From: Prevotellaceae bacterium
GTDB lineage: Bacteria > Bacteroidota > Bacteroidia > Bacteroidales > Bacteroidaceae
Length of the DNA: 33,852 nt
Direction of reading: 5' to 3'
Assembly (NCBI GenBank): GCA_028723455.1
Contig: JAQYEW010000020.1
Location: 1-33,852 of the forward strand
In this document: positions 7,618 to 16,743 of the stretch, one piece after another
How the letters are laid out: every line of letters begins with the position of its first letter
Numbering within the stretch: position 1 is the stretch's first letter
Made by a program: the position numbers and the translations under genes
The notes under the pieces: model-generated
The model's input: the letters and a program-made list of their open reading frames with translations, nothing else
Told to the model about the DNA's origin: nothing
Databases searched by the model: none

Positions 7618-10600
7618 CTAGCGATTGATTATCGCATTCATCACACAAGGTTTCAACACTTCCTCAACGAATCGGTTGTAGCTTATATGATTATCTCGAA
7701 TAAAGTCTTGCGGCACCACAGCTTTGTAGTCACCTCCGATATGTACCTGTAGGTTTGGATTACGTTTGGATGGCTGGATTTCGCTGTTTTGTTCACCTAT
7801 ATTAGTTACAACTCTTATGCGGCCAATAAACTCCTCCATTGTGTCAGGATAGATATGCTCTTTAACGTCTTCACTATTATAGCCTACCATATCTACGGCA
7901 AACAGAGAATAAATATTCTCCTTCTCCACCGATTTGTCCAACTGCATAGCAGACATCATCACAGATTTATCAGAAACCCAGCGGCTCTTCACCTCGATGT
8001 AGTAAACGGGCTCTTCATTGATGGAAATGACAATATCCTGACCTCCTTGCTTATCATCAACATCTATCTTCAGGTAGAAACCGGACAGTTCATCCTTCAG
8101 TTCCTTTCGGAGATATGCTTCAACGTACGTACCAAGTTCTTTCTTCTTCTCAAAGTCCGTATTCTCGTTCTGCTTCTCAATCCAGGCATCCTTGCCCATT
8201 TTCCAGATGCTGATCATGTTCTCGTCGTTGATAATCTCTGCCGCCATGTTCAGACGCGTCTTATCCTTGATTTTCATGAGCTTTATCATTGGATCGCGAT
8301 TATCTTTGTTGAGAACGAGTTTAGCAAGCAAAGACGGGATATCGTTGTAGATTGTTTCAAAAGCAATACGCCAGATAGAACCATCAACCTCGTTGTCAAA
8401 GTTATTAATGATATCCATTATCTGATCTTTGTGCTCGTATGTATCAATCTCGCTCAGATACTTGCCAGAAGCCAAAATCTTTTCCATTACCTGACTACCA
8501 AAGACAATGGTTTCCATCACAGCATCCGTCATTGCGATTCTGCCAAATTCTGTATCAAAGAGGCTTTTACGACATTCTACGGATTCTCCCTCCGTACTTG
8601 CGATGGTATCGTGGATATCTTTCATCCTTTCCGGAATCCCAGAATCTTTCTTCAGTTCCTTGCAATATCTAAACTCGGCTGTTTGCGAAAGATAGATGCG
8701 ATAGTTCTGTAACATGCTGGTGAAATCAGCGAAACCATAAACGCAGGTCACCATTCGCTTTATCCAGTCTTTCTTCTGTATTTTTTCCGACTCTGGCAAT
8801 ATAGTAAACTCTGCCAATACATTACAGATCAGGGTACGCATCGCACCTCTCCACTCAAAGAAGTCACTATCAATCGAATCATCAAAGTCAAAGTTGACCT
8901 CATAGTATTCTCCCAACAAATCCAATGCCTTTGCCTGGAATGCAGTACTATTGCGAGGGATAGCCAAACGGCAATAGTCCATCAACGCCTTCTTTTCCAC
9001 GTAAGTAAGCAGTCCTGTATTATCACCGAAAGTCGAATTGCTCTCCCATGTTGTCTTAGCAGCATCTGTCACCTCCTTGATACGTTTCTGCAATTCTTCG
9101 GTGCAAGAAGGTAATGCGTCTTTTATATCCTTGTTAGCAAAGACTGCAAGATTTATAACGTCCGCGAACGATGATTTTACAAACCTTCCTGTTTGTGTTG
9201 GCAGAAGGGTCTTTATTGCCGATTTCAATGGAGTCACAAAACTGTCAGCCTTGAAACCTTCCGTCTTGTTGGTCAGAGTACCATCCTCTGTCAACAGAAT
9301 ATTCTTGTCGAAGTAGCCGATCTGCTTACTCTTCTTCAGATATTGACATATTACCAGCAAATCTGATTCACCTACCGCATTCAGACCATTCTTATGTATG
9401 TGGTCAATGATTTTATCAATACCGACAATCTGGTTACAAGTCTCACCTTCGTGCCATTTTTCAAAAACTCTGCTCCAATATACCAGATGGCTTGCTGTTG
9501 GTACGGCATTATTGTGTATATTGCACAGCACCTTGTGCAAAGAAGACAGCAATTCTGGCATATCAGCTATTGCTTCTGCTAGAACAGAATCGAGTACATA
9601 AACACTATTTGGAATCCTTTTTTCCGTACCAGCATTTTTATCTACGTCTACAAGAGGTAGGAACTTCATATTCTGAAGCCAATTCGACTTCAATGACTTA
9701 TAATAGTCGCTCAATTCCTTGTTGGCGTTTGCTACGTCGAAATAGACTGGCGCGAGAAAATGTACATCGGACCACTCCGTAAGGTGATTGCCAATATAGC
9801 CGAATATCACATCTGTTGCCTCGCTGATGATGTTATGGTTCTGTGAAGCTGGATCATTTGCAGTCTGTCCGTCCACAACCAGGCGCAAGCTGCTTCTATC
9901 CTCCGTTGAGCATGTAAACACTGGCGAATGCATAATAAAATTCATACCCCAGTACTCCGTTCCAATCAAAGGCAGATAGATAAACATGCGTGCTATTTCG
10001 TGCGACGGTTGAAATACATTGTTGCTATTCAATGGCAAGATAACCGTTACCATTGGTTTTACCTTTCCTTTCCTGGTAAAAACGGTCTGTTTGCTGACAA
10101 GAGTACGTATGCTTACAGTCTCTGGTTTTTCTTTTCTATTGTCAATAATCGTAATAGGTGTTTCCTGTACTGTAGCCTTAACCGTATCATCAATTGGTAG
10201 AGTCATGCCCCTTTCAAAACGAATTGTAAAGCCTTCAACCTCATCCACAAGTGTTATAGAGGCTACACCTTCATTAAGGCATAGTACATATGGAATCAAT
10301 TCGGGAGCTTTCTCGAATGCTTCCTTGGCATTCTCGCCTTCAATCTGGTTAGGTTGTAGATACGTAAATACAGTCCATTTGTCAGGCTCTGTTCTGCGGT
10401 ATGTCAAATCATTGCGCCACTTGTCTGTCTCATCGAACTGAGAACCCAGATTGTCAGCCATCTTATCCTTGCTATTCGGAGTTCGATCTATAACGAACTT
10501 AGGGAAGCAGTAATACAACTCCTCGTCATCAACGAGTTTCAACGAACCAGCCAGATGGAACTTACGACCAAACTTATGCGTTGTCAGGAAGCCCGTACCA

Positions 10601-10917
10601 TACTGACCTACCTGTTCGCCATCGTTGCGCACTTTGGCACTTGTCTGAAGAATCAATGCATTAAGCGTGTCGTTGATGAACGGCAAACCATCATGCTTAA
10701 ATTCAAAAGTACCGTTTCTTCTGGTAAAGACGATATTGCTCTTATCAGCAGACACATCACGAGCATTCTGTACCATCTCCCAAATAGCTCGTACAGGCTT
10801 AGCAGAGGCGGAACTATCCCTTCCGTTCAGTATGTCATTAGCAGGCTTGCCCCAAAGAGTGTCGTTCTTTGACTTTCTAGCCTGATCGTTTATTTTATCT
10901 TGAGTAATATCTGCCAT
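7618..10917 (-). CDS. GHKL (Hsp90/sacsin-like) ATPase with C-terminal PD-(D/E)XK-like nuclease domain
   Basis: 1099 aa. The N-terminus is a GHKL ATPase: WEMVQNARD (E47, N51) is the N box, KHDGLPF (D76, G77) the G1 box, and GQYGTGF (104-110) the G2 glycine loop. This arrangement is typical of sacsin-like and Hsp90-like proteins. The middle, about 700 residues, is helical and unrecognised. Near the C-terminus GGQDIVISINEE (D961) is followed by YYIEVKSRW (E975, K977), the D-x13-ExK spacing of a PD-(D/E)XK nuclease, also like DUF3883-type domains. ATPase-plus-nuclease proteins of this kind are frequent in phage-defence islands, but the family is not one I can name. It is monocistronic. A TGATC/GATCA inverted repeat (10938-10954) lies just before the ATG and could be an operator. 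Confidence 0.75.
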   Translation of the reverse strand: MADITQDKINDQARKSKNDTLWGKPANDILNGRDSSASAKPVRAIWEMVQNARDVSADKSNIVFTRRNGTFEFKHDGLPFINDTLNALILQTSAKVRNDGEQVGQYGTGFLTTHKFGRKFHLAGSLKLVDDEELYYCFPKFVIDRTPNSKDKMADNLGSQFDETDKWRNDLTYRRTEPDKWTVFTYLQPNQIEGENAKEAFEKAPELIPYVLCLNEGVASITLVDEVEGFTIRFERGMTLPIDDTVKATVQETPITIIDNRKEKPETVSIRTLVSKQTVFTRKGKVKPMVTVILPLNSNNVFQPSHEIARMFIYLPLIGTEYWGMNFIMHSPVFTCSTEDRSSLRLVVDGQTANDPASQNHNIISEATDVIFGYIGNHLTEWSDVHFLAPVYFDVANANKELSDYYKSLKSNWLQNMKFLPLVDVDKNAGTEKRIPNSVYVLDSVLAEAIADMPELLSSLHKVLCNIHNNAVPTASHLVYWSRVFEKWHEGETCNQIVGIDKIIDHIHKNGLNAVGESDLLVICQYLKKSKQIGYFDKNILLTEDGTLTNKTEGFKADSFVTPLKSAIKTLLPTQTGRFVKSSFADVINLAVFANKDIKDALPSCTEELQKRIKEVTDAAKTTWESNSTFGDNTGLLTYVEKKALMDYCRLAIPRNSTAFQAKALDLLGEYYEVNFDFDDSIDSDFFEWRGAMRTLICNVLAEFTILPESEKIQKKDWIKRMVTCVYGFADFTSMLQNYRIYLSQTAEFRYCKELKKDSGIPERMKDIHDTIASTEGESVECRKSLFDTEFGRIAMTDAVMETIVFGSQVMEKILASGKYLSEIDTYEHKDQIMDIINNFDNEVDGSIWRIAFETIYNDIPSLLAKLVLNKDNRDPMIKLMKIKDKTRLNMAAEIINDENMISIWKMGKDAWIEKQNENTDFEKKKELGTYVEAYLRKELKDELSGFYLKIDVDDKQGGQDIVISINEEPVYYIEVKSRWVSDKSVMMSAMQLDKSVEKENIYSLFAVDMVGYNSEDVKEHIYPDTMEEFIGRIRVVTNIGEQNSEIQPSKRNPNLQVHIGGDYKAVVPQDFIRDNHISYNRFVEEVLKPCVMNAIINR

Positions 10918-10940
10918 ATCTTATTTCGTTATCTAATGAT

Positions 10941-11504
10941 CTATAATTGATCATTTATTTCCTTTTTCTGTCTTTCATATTTATCAATGTAAGAAACAAT
11001 GCGATATTGAACGGGGTATTCAATACTATAACGACCTATATCTAAGGCATGCTCTATAGGCAACTTATACATAAGACTCTAGATATCTTCCGGCAGATAT
11101 GAATCCTGAGTTGGAATTGCGACAAGAAAGTATTGACCTGTGCGCATATCTCTGTAAAAAGAAAAAATCCTCGTTGAGCCGTTTTTACAAAGCTACACGA
11201 ATAGGCTTTCACCTACGATGGTGTTCCTACTGGGAATTTCATATCTATCGGATATGCTGGAAATTCTATGTTCTCAAAAAACCTCTTCGTTCACATTCTC
11301 GTAATTCTGGCGAACATTATAATCAATGGCAAACCTGTTAAGATGAAATTCGAAACTTGAATTGATAGCCTCCACCTTTGTTTGCAAATTTTGAAGGTCA
11401 ATCGCCTTATATATGTTATTAGGCAACAAACCGCCATTAGACGCAACATGTATTGGCGTTGTTCCGTTCATGAAGAACCTATCAATATCAACTTACAGGT
11501 CAAA
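10941..11504 (-). pseudogene. Decayed gene upstream of the GHKL ATPase (identity unknown)
   Basis: The minus strand carries protein-like sequence broken across frames: FFMNGTTPIHVASNGGLLPN and following residues (to 11274), then FENIEFPAYPIDMKFPVGTP in the next frame. The third frame then gives IVGESLFV, a stop, IFSFYRDMRTGQYFLVAIPT, another stop, and LPIEHALDIGRYSIEYPVQY to a stop at 10941. At least two frame changes and three stops show decay. TTPIHVASNGG looks like part of an ankyrin repeat, but one motif is too little to name the protein. The last open piece, 43 aa from the ATG at 11072, could still be translated. I see no intact gene in the 640 bases between the ATPase and the sugar transferase. 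Confidence 0.45.
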
Positions 11505-11555
11505 ACATATCAATAATGTCATTAACAGGTGTGTACAAATTATGCATTTCTGTTT

Positions 11556-12149
11556 TTACCTTTCCGTCACTATCACCTTAAACGTTTGGAAGATGAGCTT
11601 GATATCATACCAGAAGCTGGCATTTTTGACATACTCCAGATACAACCTAATCTTTTCCTGCATAATAACGTTGATGTAGTAATCCTCGGGATCCTTGGCT
11701 TTCTCCATTAACTCGTTCTCATTACGGAACTTGATGCTTGCAGGATCGGTGATGCCAGGACGTACATCAAGCACATGCATCTGCTCCTCTGTCCAGTGGT
11801 TCACGTAATGGCGCACTTCTGGACGAGGACCAACCAAAGACATATCGCCTAGGAATACGTTTATCAACTGAGGCAGTTCATCCAACTTGTATTTTCGGAT
11901 GTAATAGCCACTACTTGTTACACGCGGATCGCGACCGCCAATGGTCACCAGTGAGCCCTTGTCAGAACCTACACGCATTGAACGGAATTTGTAGATGCGA
12001 AAGTCCTTGTTATATCTTCCTACGCGTACCTGACGAAAGAAAACAGGACCTTTAGAGTCCAGTTTAATCCATATCGCTACAATAATAAACACAGGGCTGA
12101 GGACAAGAAGTCCACAGCCCGATGCGATAATATCAAAAAGTCTTTTCAT
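11556..12149 (-). CDS. Monotopic phosphoglycosyl transferase (PglC-like sugar transferase)
   Basis: Transfers a phospho-sugar from UDP-sugar to undecaprenyl phosphate, starting assembly of a lipid-linked glycan at the inner membrane. It has 197 aa, the compact PglC size without the WbaP-type N-terminal membrane region. It shows the re-entrant helix (FDIIASGCGLLVLSPVFIIV), then GPVFFRQVRVG, IYKFRSM, the catalytic dyad in KLDELPQ (D90, E91), and GDMSLVGPRPE. The aminotransferase gene lies 3 bp upstream, a pairing seen in PglC/PglE-type loci making bacillosamine-like sugars. A second, different PGT is present at 20080-20694. Confidence 0.92.
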   Translation of the reverse strand: MKRLFDIIASGCGLLVLSPVFIIVAIWIKLDSKGPVFFRQVRVGRYNKDFRIYKFRSMRVGSDKGSLVTIGGRDPRVTSSGYYIRKYKLDELPQLINVFLGDMSLVGPRPEVRHYVNHWTEEQMHVLDVRPGITDPASIKFRNENELMEKAKDPEDYYINVIMQEKIRLYLEYVKNASFWYDIKLIFQTFKVIVTER

Positions 12150-12152
12150 TGT

Positions 12153-13460
12153 CTAAAGGCTCTTTACAATCTCAACGAAGTTTTCAATTACGTAGTCAAC
12201 ATCCTCCTCAGTCATACGGGTGTTGAGAGGCAGGGTAATCTCGTTCACAAACATATTATATGCGTTAGGATAGTCCTTGATGTCAAATCCTAACGCCTTG
12301 TATGCCGTCATCATAGGCAGAGGCTTATAGTGAACGTTCGTTGCAATACCACGCTCAGCCATCTGTTCGATCACCTTGTTTGCCTCCCCGCGAGTACGTC
12401 CAACCAGGCGTACAATATACAGGTGGCCACTACCAGCATGATCTGTCCCATAATGGTTCAGCACAGCCACAGGCAACTCCTTGAAGGCAGCATCCATCTT
12501 CTCGATATAATAACGACGCTTTGCCAACATCTCGGGATAACGCTCAAACTGAACGAGACCAATAGCAGCCACGACATCCGTCATATTACACTTGTACCAA
12601 GGTCCTATGATGTCATATTCCCAGGCACCCAGTTTCGTCTTGGCCAAAGCGTCCTTGTTCTGTCCATGCAGACTGAACAACTGTCCCATGCGGTAGATAA
12701 ACTCGTTCCATGTTTCTCCTTCAATAAAAGGAATGGGGCTGCCGCAGTAAACCTGCTGACGTTCTACAACCTCATTGCCGAAAGGCAGGTTCCATGTCAT
12801 CGCGCCACCCTCTGCGGTAGTGAAATTCTTGACCGCATGGAAAGAGAATGAACTGAAATCTGCAATCGCGCCGGCCATCTTCCCGTAACGCTGAGCGCCG
12901 AAAGAGTGTGCACAGTCGTTGCTGACAACAATACGACCAATCTTTTTCTGAATATCATTCTCAGGTGAGAACTTTGCCAGGATATCAGGACGGGTTACAA
13001 CCTCCAATATCTTGTCCACATTCGCACAGATACCGGCCAGGTCCACAGGAACAATCACCTTTGTCCGCTCCGTGATGGCATCAGCCAGTTGCCCGTAATC
13101 CATCTCAAAGTCCTGCACATCATCGGAACCCTTGGCCACGATGTCCACCATCTTGATGGTAGCGCCGACATGGTCAACCACCGACGCACTGGCCGTATAG
13201 GTATAAGCAGGCATGATAACCTCGTCTCCGGGGCCCACGCCAAGGATATGCAGCACCATCTCCATGGCTGCCGTAGCGGAATTCAAACAAACAGTCTTCG
13301 TCGTACCGACATAGTCCGAGATGATATTCTCCAACTTCTTTGTACGTGGGCCTGTGGTAATCCAGCCGCTCAAAAGAGCATTCTTTACTTCCTCTGCCTC
13401 ACGCTCCGTCATGTCTGGCGGACTAAAAGGAATATTACGTCTTTTCATTTCTGTACTCAT
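12153..13460 (-). CDS. DegT/DnrJ/EryC1/StrS-family sugar aminotransferase
   Basis: PLP-dependent transfer of an amino group to a 4-keto (or 3-keto) nucleotide sugar. At 435 aa it is full length. The PLP lysine is in FSFHAVKNFTTAEGG (K211), and NDCAHSFGA near residue 181 supplies the ring-contact residues. The PGT follows at once. No 4,6-dehydratase or acetyltransferase is in the window, so the keto-sugar substrate must come from genes elsewhere. The start at MSTEMKRR (13460) was chosen for length; Met5 (13448) is possible. Confidence 0.92.
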   Translation of the reverse strand: MSTEMKRRNIPFSPPDMTEREAEEVKNALLSGWITTGPRTKKLENIISDYVGTTKTVCLNSATAAMEMVLHILGVGPGDEVIMPAYTYTASASVVDHVGATIKMVDIVAKGSDDVQDFEMDYGQLADAITERTKVIVPVDLAGICANVDKILEVVTRPDILAKFSPENDIQKKIGRIVVSNDCAHSFGAQRYGKMAGAIADFSSFSFHAVKNFTTAEGGAMTWNLPFGNEVVERQQVYCGSPIPFIEGETWNEFIYRMGQLFSLHGQNKDALAKTKLGAWEYDIIGPWYKCNMTDVVAAIGLVQFERYPEMLAKRRYYIEKMDAAFKELPVAVLNHYGTDHAGSGHLYIVRLVGRTRGEANKVIEQMAERGIATNVHYKPLPMMTAYKALGFDIKDYPNAYNMFVNEITLPLNTRMTEEDVDYVIENFVEIVKSL

Positions 13461-13521
13461 TTCTTATTGTTTTTTTGACCCTATCAGTCCAGATATGGAC
13501 TATTAAATAAATCTTATCTGC

Positions 13522-14571
13522 CTACAATGCCGGTTTAAGCAAATGGCCCCACGTTTGGGTAAGCAGCGACTGCCACCGGCTTTCGCGAAAAACGATATCA
13601 TGTTTCCAACCATTCCTCCACCAACGCCTGAACCGAAACAGAATCTCACGGAAAGTATTCTTATGATGTTCGGGTTCCACTTCCGGTTGTAGGATATCGT
13701 ATAGAGAACGTTCTACGAGAGCATCATCAACAGGCAAATGCGGAAACAGAGAGACTTCAAATCCTAAATGTCTGTAACAGATAGCGTTCAGGACCGCAAG
13801 GTATTCCTTCATCCCCACCTTCTCCAATGTGCTTAGCAGCCAATCCCAGTCCACGTGACTGGCGCGCACGAAGAATCCCCAATCCAAAACCTGTCTTAAT
13901 GACATATCCACAGAGGCAAAATGCTCCCCACTATGCCTGAGCAGATAAAGAGAATTGAACCTTGCCGAAGGAAAGTAAAGGTTGCCAATTTCGTTATCCT
14001 TTGTCTCCTCTATCACGGTATGTAAGATAGACTCAATACGTAATGTGGAGCGATGAGCATAGGTATTGAGGAAGGAAAAATGATTTTCAACAGTTACTTT
14101 TTTGAACGGAAAAACAGAATGCTTATGATGACTGTTGTCAATCCTGACGTTGAATTTTTCACGAACAAGCCGGTCAGCCAACTTGTGCTTTCCAAAATTA
14201 TAGGTATCCACATCCCCAACGGGTCTACGCGCCGGATTAGGCCAAAACTTTGACAGTCCATAGCCTTTCAACAACAACATCTTAATGTTATTACGGGCAT
14301 AGAATTCCGCTAATTCTCCAATCGACCTCTTATGCTCCGCATAGGTCGACTCCATAAAAACCACCTGCCCCAGCCAAGGCATCAAAACATCCAAACCAGG
14401 ACGTTGTGCCTTCGGCAGTCTGTCAAAAGCATCTACGCACAGCCCCAAAACGCCCTGTCTGATAGCAATATTCTTTACTTCCGGCCAATCGCAGTCTGCC
14501 GGAAATTCAACTTCCTTGCCACCGACAGCGACCTGAACCAACTTCAATACCGTATGCTGAGCTTGAGTCAT
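13522..14571 (-). CDS. PF14907-like nucleotidyltransferase family protein
   Basis: 349 aa. The core KMLLLKGYGLSKFWPN followed by RRPVGDVDTYNF matches the uncharacterised nucleotidyltransferase family (NTP_transf_5, PF14907), where GDxD supplies metal-binding aspartates. Such genes are frequent in polysaccharide loci. Their substrate is unknown, and transfer of a nucleotide or phospho-group to a sugar or protein has been suggested. The ATG overlaps the stop of the upstream glycosyltransferase by 4 nt (14568-14571), so the two are translationally coupled. Confidence 0.8.
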   Translation of the reverse strand: MTQAQHTVLKLVQVAVGGKEVEFPADCDWPEVKNIAIRQGVLGLCVDAFDRLPKAQRPGLDVLMPWLGQVVFMESTYAEHKRSIGELAEFYARNNIKMLLLKGYGLSKFWPNPARRPVGDVDTYNFGKHKLADRLVREKFNVRIDNSHHKHSVFPFKKVTVENHFSFLNTYAHRSTLRIESILHTVIEETKDNEIGNLYFPSARFNSLYLLRHSGEHFASVDMSLRQVLDWGFFVRASHVDWDWLLSTLEKVGMKEYLAVLNAICYRHLGFEVSLFPHLPVDDALVERSLYDILQPEVEPEHHKNTFREILFRFRRWWRNGWKHDIVFRESRWQSLLTQTWGHLLKPAL

Positions 14572-15815
14572 TGCTTCACTACGCTCTTAATAACTTCTAC
14601 GTACTTGCCGGTGCCAACCTCTCTTGTCAGGTTGTCCATCACGAACTGCCTGCCGTTCCTTCCGTATTCCTTGCACAACCCTCGGTCGTTATACAATCTA
14701 AGGATACCCTCCACGAAAGCCTCCTTGTCGCCAGCCTTCGTAAAGATACCGCAACGGTGCTTGTTGACAATTTCCTTCAGCTCGTTCTCGTCGAAATTCG
14801 CCAGGACAGGACGTGAAGCGCTCATGATGCTCCAGGTCTTCGAAGGTACAGAGGCGGCACCCGTTCCCGGTTTGGAGATTACCAGCGACACGTCGCCTAA
14901 GGAGAATACATGACTGATGTCCTCGTAAGGCTGGAAGGGCAACAGATGAACATTATCCAACTGATTTTCGGCAACAATTCTCTTCACTTCGTCCAGATAA
15001 GCCCCATCGCCCACCAACACGAATTGTATGTCGGGATTTGTCCGTAACGATTTAGCCACCTCCAACAGCATGTCCATGTTCTGGGATAGCCCTATGTTGC
15101 CGTTGTATGTGATGTAGAATTTATTCCTATCCAGACCATACGCATCGAACAACTTGTTCTGATCGCGCGGAATATCTACCACCGCATGCTGATCCACCCA
15201 GTTGTACACCACCACGATTTTCTCCTCGGGCACACCCTTGGCCATGATGTTCTTCTTAAAGTCCTCAGAAATCACAATAATCTTATCCGCATGCTTGTAG
15301 GTGAAATTCTCAATCACACGTCCAATCTTCCACAACACACCGCCCTTCTTCGCAAGTCCGTTGTTCACAAGGGAATCAGGGAATATGTCTTGAAGGTTGT
15401 AAACCAAAGGAATCTTTTTATACTTCTTTATAATTGCGCTTACTGCACCTTGTATAGGAGGTGTACTATTAGTAAAAATAACATCACAATCTTTTGCATA
15501 TTGTGAGAAAATACCGTGATATATTTGTTTTAAAGATATCAAAGCATAGCGTAGAGCACGCAAAATGGCATTATTTCCTTCACGAAACATTGAGAATCTA
15601 TTAATTCTCATACTACCACGAAGTTTTTCTTCTCTTCTATACTTGTTGCTTTTGTATTTCTTTCTATCCTCTTCTGAAAGACCTCGACACGGAGTTGGAA
15701 CAAATACTTCCATAATCCACCCCTGTTCTGCAAAAGTTTCATTTCGGTTATCGCCTAAATAATTACTTGCAGCCTTCTCTGGAGAGGCGTAGGCCATTAT
15801 ATATAATAGTTTCAT
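14568..15815 (-). CDS. Glycosyltransferase family 4 (WbuB-like)
   Basis: 415 aa, GT-B fold. The N-terminal acceptor domain begins MKLLYIMAYASPEKAASNYL and contains VYNLQDIFPDSLVNNG. The C-terminal donor domain has YNGNIGLSQNMDMLLEVA, FVLVGDGAYLDEV, LLPFQPYEDISHV and the GTGAASVPSKTWSIMSASRP/ENELKEIVN nucleotide-sugar site. The LQDIFPD motif is common in the WbuB subgroup, which adds amino sugars such as FucNAc or QuiNAc. It probably adds an early residue of the repeat unit. Downstream genes follow with overlaps. Upstream is a decayed alanine racemase. Confidence 0.9.
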   Translation of the reverse strand: MKLLYIMAYASPEKAASNYLGDNRNETFAEQGWIMEVFVPTPCRGLSEEDRKKYKSNKYRREEKLRGSMRINRFSMFREGNNAILRALRYALISLKQIYHGIFSQYAKDCDVIFTNSTPPIQGAVSAIIKKYKKIPLVYNLQDIFPDSLVNNGLAKKGGVLWKIGRVIENFTYKHADKIIVISEDFKKNIMAKGVPEEKIVVVYNWVDQHAVVDIPRDQNKLFDAYGLDRNKFYITYNGNIGLSQNMDMLLEVAKSLRTNPDIQFVLVGDGAYLDEVKRIVAENQLDNVHLLPFQPYEDISHVFSLGDVSLVISKPGTGAASVPSKTWSIMSASRPVLANFDENELKEIVNKHRCGIFTKAGDKEAFVEGILRLYNDRGLCKEYGRNGRQFVMDNLTREVGTGKYVEVIKSVVKQ

Positions 15816-15820
15816 TGATA

Positions 15821-16530
15821 TTACTCTTTATAAAATCTTTGTACACGCTTAGAATTGTAACTAAGAACTTCATAACAAATAGTCTCTAAATCAATTGCCA
15901 TATCCTCTGCAGAATAAGTTGTATATCATTCAGTTCCAATAATAGTTACCTTAGTTCTCATTTTTAGATTTGGAATGTTTGGTACGTCAACTGTAGTTTG
16001 ATTCATACATATCCGTCCTACTATGGGAGCTTACTGTCCATTGATGATAACAAAACCCCTATTCGACAAAGAACGTCTAAGACCATCGGCGTAACCAGTC
16101 ATAACTGTTGCCACAATCATATCTTTGTCAGCAACGAAAGATCTACCATATCCTATGCATTCGCCCTTATGTACTTGTTTTACTAATGATATAGTAGAAT
16201 TCCAGGATAATGCAGGTGATATTGATTCGGGAAGAGCATAATTTATATCAGGTTTCAATCCTTACAACACCATACCGAGTCGTACATAATTGATTAAACT
16301 ATGATTTGATAATTCATTCTTATGAAACAGAGCAACCGCAGAGTTTGCACAATGGATAAATGGTAAATTCAGATCTTCTACACTTCTAACTACAGCTTTA
16401 AATTTTTTATTTGTGAACACGTGAAAGAAACATTTTCATCTCCAACGCTATCAGCAACTGAAAAATGTGTAAATAGTCGCCCCTTACATAGCCTTGACAA
16501 GCGATAATTCATCCCTCCATGACCTCTCGC
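15821..16530 (-). pseudogene. Alanine racemase (Alr) pseudogene
   Basis: On the minus strand the sequence reads as the middle and C-terminus of a fold-type III PLP alanine racemase. In order: a GGMN segment, RLFTHFSVADSVGDENV, a +1 frame change at an A/T-rich run, LPFIHCANSAVALFHKNE, NYVRLGMVL, stop, LKPDINYALPESI, VATVMTGYADGLRRSLSNRG, FVIINGQ, stop, APIVGRICMNQTTVDVPN, stop, YTTYSAEDMAIDLETICYEV. The stops at 16261 and 16031 replace expected Tyr codons (VLY, QYAPIVGR). The N-terminal barrel with the PLP lysine is gone, and the break coincides with the palindromic element at 16474-16662. The gene once worked next to ATP-grasp enzymes, which fits amino-acid decoration of the polysaccharide. 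Confidence 0.85.
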
Positions 16531-16662
16531 TTATGATTTTGAACAGATGCAAAAGAGCTCTCATAGCTCTTTTGTTCCTGTTCAAAACAACAAGAGAAAT
16601 GCTAAGAGAGAGGTCATTGATGAATCAATTCCCACTTAGCATCTCTTTTTAAGGGACGACTA
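16474..16662. repeat. ~190-bp imperfect palindrome, MITE-like
   Basis: The centre is a strong hairpin: CAAAAGAGCT (16550-16559), a 5-nt loop, AGCTCTTTTG (16565-16574). It is flanked by a second perfect pair, TTTTGAACAG (16537-16546) and CTGTTCAAAA (16578-16587). Further out GACCTCTCGCTTA (16521-16533) pairs with TAAGAGAGAGGTC (16603-16615), ATTCATC pairs with GATGAAT, and TAGTCGCCCCTTA (16474-16486) pairs with TAAGGGACGACTA (16650-16662). The right arm has about 15 extra bases. The element lies where the alanine racemase is truncated. A miniature inverted-repeat element or a hairpin-type IS remnant fits best. No clear target duplication is visible. Confidence 0.65.
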
Positions 16663-16743
16663 TCTAAGTTCTTCTCTATTTGATTTAGATTCACTTTGAC
16701 CCATGACCTTTTTTCTACTTGATTTACATATATTTCCATACTA

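Noticed and set aside
7789..8712. 307-aa open frame on the plus strand
   Set aside because: Antisense to the C-terminal part of the GHKL ATPase gene, where the nuclease motif on the minus strand is convincing.
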